A stretch of DNA of 10,689 bases from CAZDDY01 sp964504455 (lineage in GTDB: Bacteria; Patescibacteriota; Minisyncoccia; Phycocordibacterales; UBA9973): positions 1-10,689 of the forward strand of contig CAZDDY010000016.1 of assembly GCA_964504455.1 (NCBI GenBank), read 5' to 3'. Below, piece after piece: positions 1 through 4,457 of this stretch (its first letter is position 1; every line of letters begins with the position of its first letter). The notes below the pieces were generated by a model. The model ran no database searches, was not told the DNA's origin, and was given only the letters and a program-made list of their open reading frames with translations. Position numbers and translations under genes: made by a program.

Positions 1-1750
1 CAAGAATTGTGTATCCAGCGGATGCTTGTTGGAATTTTGCGTAGGTGACTGCATTGTTCGATATGGTTGTTGCAATACTTGTTGTTCCTGATCCAGTAAC
101 ATCACCTGAAAGTGTTATTGTTTGATTTCCAGTAATGTATGTTGGAGTAAAGTACTCAAGTGCAGTCTCGCCTGCATTTACACGAAGAAGTTGTCCATTT
201 GTACCAAGTGAAGATAACCCTGTACCACCTCTTGTGATTGGTAATGTTCCTGAGACTTCTGCAGTTGCGAGATCAATCGCATTTGTTGTTGAACCTGATC
301 CAATAAAAATAGACGATGTAAGAGTATCTGAAATTTGTGAATCACTAAGTCCTGTAATATCTGAAATATTTCCAGTTGTTAGTACAGTACCTGTTGCATT
401 TGGAAATGTGTATGTCCTATTTGCAGATAAATCAGTAACATCAAATATTCCAAAAAAAGTATCACCGGCTGATTCAAGAATCTGAAGCTCCGATGATGCA
501 TTGTTGAGTGAAATATCAAATGCACCTGTTTGGTTCCAGTTAGCAGTTAAGGCGCCAAGTGCAATATCGTTTGCATTTACTGAAATACCAGACCCAGCAC
601 CTACATCAAGTGTTACTGAGCCTCCTAAGGAAACTGATCCACCAGTCACAAGGCCAGACCCAGCAGAGATAGTAAGTGAAGAATTTACCAAATCTATGTT
701 TGCAATTGTTCCGTTAGTAATTTCTGAAGAACCAATTGCGTCAGCAGAAATAGTGACGACACCAGTATTTGAAATAGTTGCATCCCCAGAAACAGTTTGT
801 GCAGTTGCAACATTTGAACCATTACCAATAAAAATACTTCCATTTGCAAGCGTAGTTGAAAGCCCATCAGTAATCCCGTATCCAGAAAGTGTTGTTGGAG
901 TGCTTGTTATTTTTGACCATGCAACTGAGTTTATTGAAATTGCATTACCAGGATCATTGTATGTAAACTCACCTGATAGAATTGTTCCAACTGCATCTTG
1001 CGCACGCTCATCAGTAAAATATAAATTTATTCCTTCACCTAGGTTTGTTGTTGTAAAACTTGCAAGCGAAACATTTCCAGTAAGTGTGTCTGAACCATCA
1101 ACATAAGACCAAGAGATCCCTGTACCATTTTGGATAAGTGCTGCAACACGATCGTCAACTCGCTCGTTTGTAAAATATAAACTTCCATTTTCAGGAACGG
1201 CTGAAGTATCCAATGTCGCAAGCGAAAGATCACCACGAAAGTATTGCGTAGTTGTACCAGTTGTAATTGCATTTTGTTTTGCAGCAAATGTTGCATAGTC
1301 TGCATTTGAAAGAAGACCTCTTGTTACACCTGCTGTTGATGCATTTGGAATATTAAACGTGTGCGTAGTACCAACAGAAGAAATCGCAAATGTTGTGCCT
1401 GAAGTTCCTACGGCAAAAGTTTGTGTACCACCAGATAAACCGTTAAGCGAAGTAATGCCAGAACCAGCTGTTCCTGAAATATCAATGGTAACTGTTCCAC
1501 CAGACTGCGTTGCAGTTACACCAGCACCAGTGAAATTCAAAATCTTTGAATCATAGGTAAGTGTTACACCTTCGTCTTGAGATTCAAGTACAGCAACAAA
1601 ACAATTTGTGTCTGTCGGCCCACAAGAAGGGTCTAAGGTTTCACCAACTCGCCATGGAGTGGTCGGCGGAGATGCAAGAACAAAGAGCACACTCCCATAA
1701 AAAAGAGCTGATGCGACTACAATAATTTTCTTAAGGCGACCTTTGCCCAT
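1..1750 (-). CDS. Secreted tail-fibre-like repeat protein, putative surface adhesin (partial)
   Basis: The frame is open from ATG at 1750 to the window edge (583 residues seen, C-terminus missing). Residues 1-26 form a signal peptide: basic start (K3, R5, K7, K8), hydrophobic core at 9-25, and likely signal peptidase I cleavage after V-L-A26. The mature start carries P-W-R-V-G-E-T-L-D-P and C43-G-P-T-D-T-N-C50, a pattern I associate with secreted Parcubacteria proteins; the two cysteines could form a disulfide. The rest is rich in Gly, Thr, Ser, Asn and Ala, with modules familiar from phage tail fibres: LYFT-N/D-ER twice (Y192 and Y244, 52 apart), LSGYGITDG (288-296), TYTFPNATGT (446-455) and ITRGGTG (505-511). 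Export is well supported; a role in attachment to a host or partner cell is inference. A C-terminal intramolecular chaperone (peptidase S74 type) is possible but lies outside the window. It reads away from pheT in the same direction, 57 nt downstream, and appears to have its own promoter. Confidence 0.85.
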   Translation of the reverse strand, partial: MGKGRLKKIIVVASALFYGSVLFVLASPPTTPWRVGETLDPSCGPTDTNCFVAVLESQDEGVTLTYDSKILNFTGAGVTATQSGGTVTIDISGTAGSGITSLNGLSGGTQTFAVGTSGTTFAISSVGTTHTFNIPNASTAGVTRGLLSNADYATFAAKQNAITTGTTTQYFRGDLSLATLDTSAVPENGSLYFTNERVDDRVAALIQNGTGISWSYVDGSDTLTGNVSLASFTTTNLGEGINLYFTDERAQDAVGTILSGEFTYNDPGNAISINSVAWSKITSTPTTLSGYGITDGLSTTLANGSIFIGNGSNVATAQTVSGDATISNTGVVTISADAIGSSEITNGTIANIDLVNSSLTISAGSGLVTGGSVSLGGSVTLDVGAGSGISVNANDIALGALTANWNQTGAFDISLNNASSELQILESAGDTFFGIFDVTDLSANRTYTFPNATGTVLTTGNISDITGLSDSQISDTLTSSIFIGSGSTTNAIDLATAEVSGTLPITRGGTGLSSLGTNGQLLRVNAGETALEYFTPTYITGNQTITLSGDVTGSGTTSIATTISNNAVTYAKFQQASAGYTIL

Positions 1751-1760
1751 TTCTAGCCTT

Positions 1761-1789
1761 ATTTTACCGTAGTGGGCCTTAGTTTACAA
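1761..1789 (-). promoter_or_regulatory. Predicted promoter of the repeat protein gene
   Basis: On the minus strand a TTGTAA -35-like hexamer (1789-1784) and a TAAAAT -10-like hexamer (1766-1761, 5 of 6 to consensus) are 17 bp apart. Only 10 nt separate the -10 box from ATG, so the transcript would carry a leader of about 3-4 nt. The AAGG at 1760-1757 would then not be transcribed, or barely so, and cannot act as a ribosome binding site from this start. This is a prediction from spacing and motif only. Confidence 0.5.
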
Positions 1790-1807
1790 GAGAAAAAATC
1801 GCTAAAA

Positions 1808-3604
1808 TCACCTTATTTTAAGGCCTAAAATTGCTATTTTGTTATTCACAGCAGAAACTGGCCCAAAAACGTCCTCATCTGTAAGGGTTTTTTCATTTGA
1901 TTGGAAAATTATTCTAAACGTTTTTGATATTTTTCCATCTTTTTCAAAGGTATCAATTACGTGCACTGGGAGTGCTAAAAGCGAAGTCGGAAGCACACTT
2001 TCGATGGCATTTTTTACATCAATTTCAGTATGTGTTTCATCCATCCACACTGAAATATCTCGAACTATGAATGGATATGGTGACCATGGAGAGAATTTTT
2101 TCTCGGTGATTTGCGCACTTAGTTTTGTATAGTCATTTTCTATAGAAATATTTTCTTTCTTCACAAATTCAGCAAGCGTCATCTCAAAAATTTCTTTTTG
2201 TGTACCCCATGCAACATGCATCTCTTCTGAGTCTTTCAAAAATACTGTTCCGATTTCAAAAATTTTAACTTCACTTTGTTGTAAGAGTGGAGCGTTCAAT
2301 CGATTCAATTCGACACTTTCTTTTAGACCATCAGAAATATTTTTTCTCAAAAAACTTTTTCCTTTTGGGCCGCGAGAAACTTCTCGCTCACCTTTTTTTG
2401 AAAGTGTGTATGTCATGACTTCGCTAAAACCTTTGTCAAAAAAATATTTTCGGATTGCAAGCATGTAGAAAAACATTTCATTAATTTTTGGTTCAAAGTC
2501 TATTTTGGGAATTTGTGGTACTACTCTTTCATATCCAAGAATTCTTCCGACTTCTTCGACAATATCTTCACTTAAAACTAAATCAAGGCGAAGAAGTGGT
2601 CGTTTGATGTGATACACATCTCCCTTTTTTTCATACTCAAATCTAAGTCTTCGAAACACATCTTCAACCTCTTTTTCTGTAAATAGGCTCCCGAGTCTTT
2701 TGTTTACTTTTGAAAGGGTTATCTCAATCGAAGCATCCACCTGTGGATTTGGGTATATATCCACAATCTCTTCAACTACTGTGTCTTCTGTTTTGCATTC
2801 TTCAAGAATTATTTTGGTGACTTCATACATTCCAACTTCACATAGTTCTGGTGACAAATCGTTTTCAAAGCGTTTTGCTGCGTCAGTTAAAAGCCCTTGT
2901 TTTCGGGCGGTTTTCCTAACTGAGATAGGATCAAAATTTGCAACCTCTATAAGAATATTCTTGGTATCCTTGGTCACTTCAGCTGTCTTTCCACCTTTAA
3001 TACCTGCTAAAGCAAGGGCCCTATGGCTATCTGAGATAACAGCAATATCACTATTTAAGGCTACTTCTTTATCATCGAGTGTAGTAAGTATTTCTCCCTC
3101 TTTTCCATTTCGTACAATAATCTCTTCATTTTCAAGCTTATCAAGATCAAAGACATGTACTGGTTGTCCTTTATCGAAAAGGACAAAGTTTCCAGCATCT
3201 ACTGCTCCGTTTATAGTTTTTTGTCCTATAGCAAGAAGTTTGTCCTTTACTGCAGAAGAACTCTCTCCAATAGAAACATTTCTGACAATTCTCGCCATAT
3301 ACCGCCTACAAGCTGGGGTGTCTATTCTAACTTTTAGATTAGTTTTTTCGCCTTGAATTTTTTCTGCCTTAGTTTCAATAAACTCTGTATCAAGTATTGC
3401 TGAAAGTTCCTGTGCGATACCTTTGTGGCACAAGCAATCATGTGCCCGGTTTGGCAAAATATTGAGGTCTAGTATCGAATCTTCACCTGCTTGATCAACG
3501 GACTCAACTTCACAAAGATGAAACGTAAAATTATTCCAAAGTGCGTCATTGTCTGGAAGCGGATTTTTGAAATATGTTTGTAGCCAATTTCGTGAGATTT
3601 TCAT
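1808..3604 (-). CDS. pheT: Phenylalanine--tRNA ligase beta subunit, shortened form
   Basis: This is the beta subunit of the cytoplasmic (alpha-beta)2 enzyme that charges tRNA-Phe. It has 598 residues against about 800 in typical bacteria. The N-terminal B1 region (1-70) runs straight from the usual opening into DLNILPNRAHD (46-56), so the EMAP/OB-fold B2 domain normally inserted here is absent. The B3/B4 editing domain spans about 95-285, with the INGAVDAGN and GQPVHVFDLDKL segments; H150 sits where family members have an editing-site histidine. The B5 domain is at about 290-365. The B6/B7 catalytic-like region is cut short: after KIFEIGTVF (447-455) only about 50 residues precede the C-terminal FDX-ACB anticodon-binding domain B8 (about 503-598, with SPYPFIVRDISVWM). 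The stop is TGA. The start is 2 nt after the pheS stop with no Shine-Dalgarno, so translational coupling is likely. Confidence 0.95.
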   Translation of the reverse strand: MKISRNWLQTYFKNPLPDNDALWNNFTFHLCEVESVDQAGEDSILDLNILPNRAHDCLCHKGIAQELSAILDTEFIETKAEKIQGEKTNLKVRIDTPACRRYMARIVRNVSIGESSSAVKDKLLAIGQKTINGAVDAGNFVLFDKGQPVHVFDLDKLENEEIIVRNGKEGEILTTLDDKEVALNSDIAVISDSHRALALAGIKGGKTAEVTKDTKNILIEVANFDPISVRKTARKQGLLTDAAKRFENDLSPELCEVGMYEVTKIILEECKTEDTVVEEIVDIYPNPQVDASIEITLSKVNKRLGSLFTEKEVEDVFRRLRFEYEKKGDVYHIKRPLLRLDLVLSEDIVEEVGRILGYERVVPQIPKIDFEPKINEMFFYMLAIRKYFFDKGFSEVMTYTLSKKGEREVSRGPKGKSFLRKNISDGLKESVELNRLNAPLLQQSEVKIFEIGTVFLKDSEEMHVAWGTQKEIFEMTLAEFVKKENISIENDYTKLSAQITEKKFSPWSPYPFIVRDISVWMDETHTEIDVKNAIESVLPTSLLALPVHVIDTFEKDGKISKTFRIIFQSNEKTLTDEDVFGPVSAVNNKIAILGLKIR

Positions 3605-3606
3605 AA

Positions 3607-4320
3607 TTAGAATTGATTTAATCGAAGATCGCCAGAATAAAAAACACGGATATCTTTAATTTCTCTATTAATCATCACAATACGATCAAGTCCGCCACCA
3701 AAAGCAAAGCCTTGTACTTTCTCTGGATCAAGTCCTGCATTTTTTAATACATTTGGATGCATCATTCCTCCTCCCATCATTTCAAGCCATCGATCTCCGA
3801 ATTTTGCCCATACTTCTACTGATGGTTCAGTGAAAGGGAAAAAGCTTGGGCGAAATTGTATTTCTGTATCACTCCCTAACATTTTTTTATAGAAATGAGT
3901 AAGAACACCTTTCATGTGTGAAAGAGATATGTCAGCGCCTATCATAAATCCATCAATCTGAAAAAACTGCATCTCGTGTGTTCCATCAGTTGCCTCATTT
4001 CTAAAAACCTTTCCAATAGAAACATATCCACATGGTATTTTATTTTCTTGCGCAGCTTTTTCTAAAAATCGCGCTGTTACACTTGTTGTGTGGGTTCGAA
4101 GTACCTTACCCTCTTCATTTTTAATCCAAAAAGTATCTTGCATATCACGAGCAGGATGATCTTTAGGAACATTTAATGCGTCGAAGTTATACCACTCTGT
4201 TTCAAGTTCAGGTCCAAGAGCGATTTCAAAACCCAAGTTTGCAAAAATCTCAGCTGTTTGTGCAACAGCCTGACCCATTGGATGCTCTTTGCCCTTTGCC
4301 TCTTTATGTAGATCCTGCAT
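3607..4320 (-). CDS. pheS: Phenylalanine--tRNA ligase alpha subunit lacking the N-terminal coiled coil
   Basis: This is the catalytic alpha subunit, a class II aminoacyl-tRNA synthetase that makes Phe-adenylate and transfers Phe to tRNA. It has 237 residues, while typical PheS has about 330. The protein starts almost directly at class II motif 1 (HPMGQ at 13-17, then LGPELETEWYNFDALNVP and KDHPARDMQDTFW). Motif 2 is at 104-125 (KVFRNE, THEMQFFQIDG), followed by FRPSFFPFTEPS (156-167), and motif 3 is GFAFGGGLDR (204-213). A206 matches the alanine that sets the size of the Phe pocket in the family. The missing part is the long N-terminal coiled-coil arm that contacts tRNA-Phe. The loss is not a mis-called start: an in-frame TAA lies about 27 nt upstream of ATG. 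A strong -10 box sits 7 nt before the ATG. Confidence 0.96.
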   Translation of the reverse strand: MQDLHKEAKGKEHPMGQAVAQTAEIFANLGFEIALGPELETEWYNFDALNVPKDHPARDMQDTFWIKNEEGKVLRTHTTSVTARFLEKAAQENKIPCGYVSIGKVFRNEATDGTHEMQFFQIDGFMIGADISLSHMKGVLTHFYKKMLGSDTEIQFRPSFFPFTEPSVEVWAKFGDRWLEMMGGGMMHPNVLKNAGLDPEKVQGFAFGGGLDRIVMINREIKDIRVFYSGDLRLNQF

Positions 4321-4327
4321 ATTTCCG

Positions 4328-4340
4328 AGTATAGTATACT
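4328..4340. promoter_or_regulatory. Odd palindrome joining two divergent -10 boxes
   Basis: AGTATA-G-TATACT is a perfect inverted repeat with 6-bp arms around one central base (4334). Each arm reads outward as TATACT: the left arm faces pheS on the minus strand and the right arm (4335-4340) faces the micro-ORF on the plus strand. One polymerase bound here would block the other. The symmetry may simply reflect two -10 boxes placed tail to tail, or it may also be a regulator site; the sequence cannot separate these. Confidence 0.55.
4335..4340 (+). promoter_or_regulatory. Predicted -10 box of the micro-ORF
   Basis: TATACT on the plus strand lies 8 nt before ATG at 4349, so the predicted transcript would start within about two bases of the start codon. 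Bases 17 upstream (about 4312-4317, ATCCTG, inside pheS) do not resemble a -35 hexamer, so this direction may be the weaker one. Confidence 0.45.
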
Positions 4341-4348
4341 TCGCTTAT

Positions 4349-4453
4349 ATGAACAAAGTTCGATTTCTTGTTGGCCTCCTTATCCTCTTTTTGACAATTG
4401 GCGTTATTGTTGGCGCTTTTGACAATGGATTCTTGGAGTATCTCAGAAAATAA
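4349..4453 (+). CDS. Micro-ORF encoding a 34-residue single-pass membrane peptide
   Basis: This is the only plus-strand gene I accept in the window. ATG at 4349 leads to 34 codons and TAA at 4451-4453. The peptide has a basic N-terminus (K3, R5), one hydrophobic stretch at about residues 6-24 rich in Leu, Ile, Val and Gly (LVGLLILFL, then TIGVIVGAF), and a short polar tail with D25, E30, R33 and K34. By the positive-inside rule the N-terminus should face the cytoplasm. A TATACT box lies 8 nt before the ATG, which fits leaderless expression, though no convincing -35 is visible in the pheS coding region behind it. It fills almost exactly the gap between pheS and the helicase gene and ends 4 nt from the helicase stop. 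The function is unknown. That it is translated is inference from the promoter, membrane-like composition and fit to the gap. Confidence 0.6.
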   Translation: MNKVRFLVGLLILFLTIGVIVGAFDNGFLEYLRK

Positions 4454-4457
4454 GAAA

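Larger units (their letters stand above)
4328..4356 (-). promoter_or_regulatory. Predicted pheST promoter, probably leaderless
   Basis: The minus strand has TTGTTC (4356-4351, matching TTG of the -35 consensus) and TATACT (4333-4328, 5 of 6 to the -10 consensus) separated by 17 bp. Seven nt separate TATACT from the pheS ATG, so transcription should begin at or one base before the start codon. A second TATACT (4338-4333) overlaps the first. The -35 hexamer lies inside the first codons of the divergent micro-ORF. Confidence 0.6.

Noticed and set aside
135..1106. Plus-strand open frames at 135-485 and 501-1106
   Set aside because: They are opposite-strand shadows of the repeat protein gene. Their Pro/Val/Ser-rich translations reflect complementary codons, and the minus frame gives clear tail-fibre motifs.
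1039..1305. Minus-strand frame of 88 residues in another register
   Set aside because: It is out of frame with the long open frame from 1750 and gives a low-complexity Gln/Leu-rich product with no motif.
1..1750. Prophage interpretation of the tail-fibre-like gene
   Set aside because: The product has a signal peptide, which phage tail fibres lack, and the adjacent visible genes are housekeeping. The left side is unseen, so this is not fully excluded.
1791..1830. Possible intrinsic terminator after pheT (CCTTA-AAA-TAAGG, then a T-run)
   Set aside because: The stem is only 5 bp and AT-rich, overlaps the last pheT codons, and about 10 nt separate it from the T6 run, so it does not fit a rho-independent terminator.
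2700..3356. Plus-strand frame of 218 residues inside pheT
   Set aside because: It is antisense to the well-conserved B3/B4 and B5 domains of PheT and looks like a Ser/Phe-rich complementary translation.
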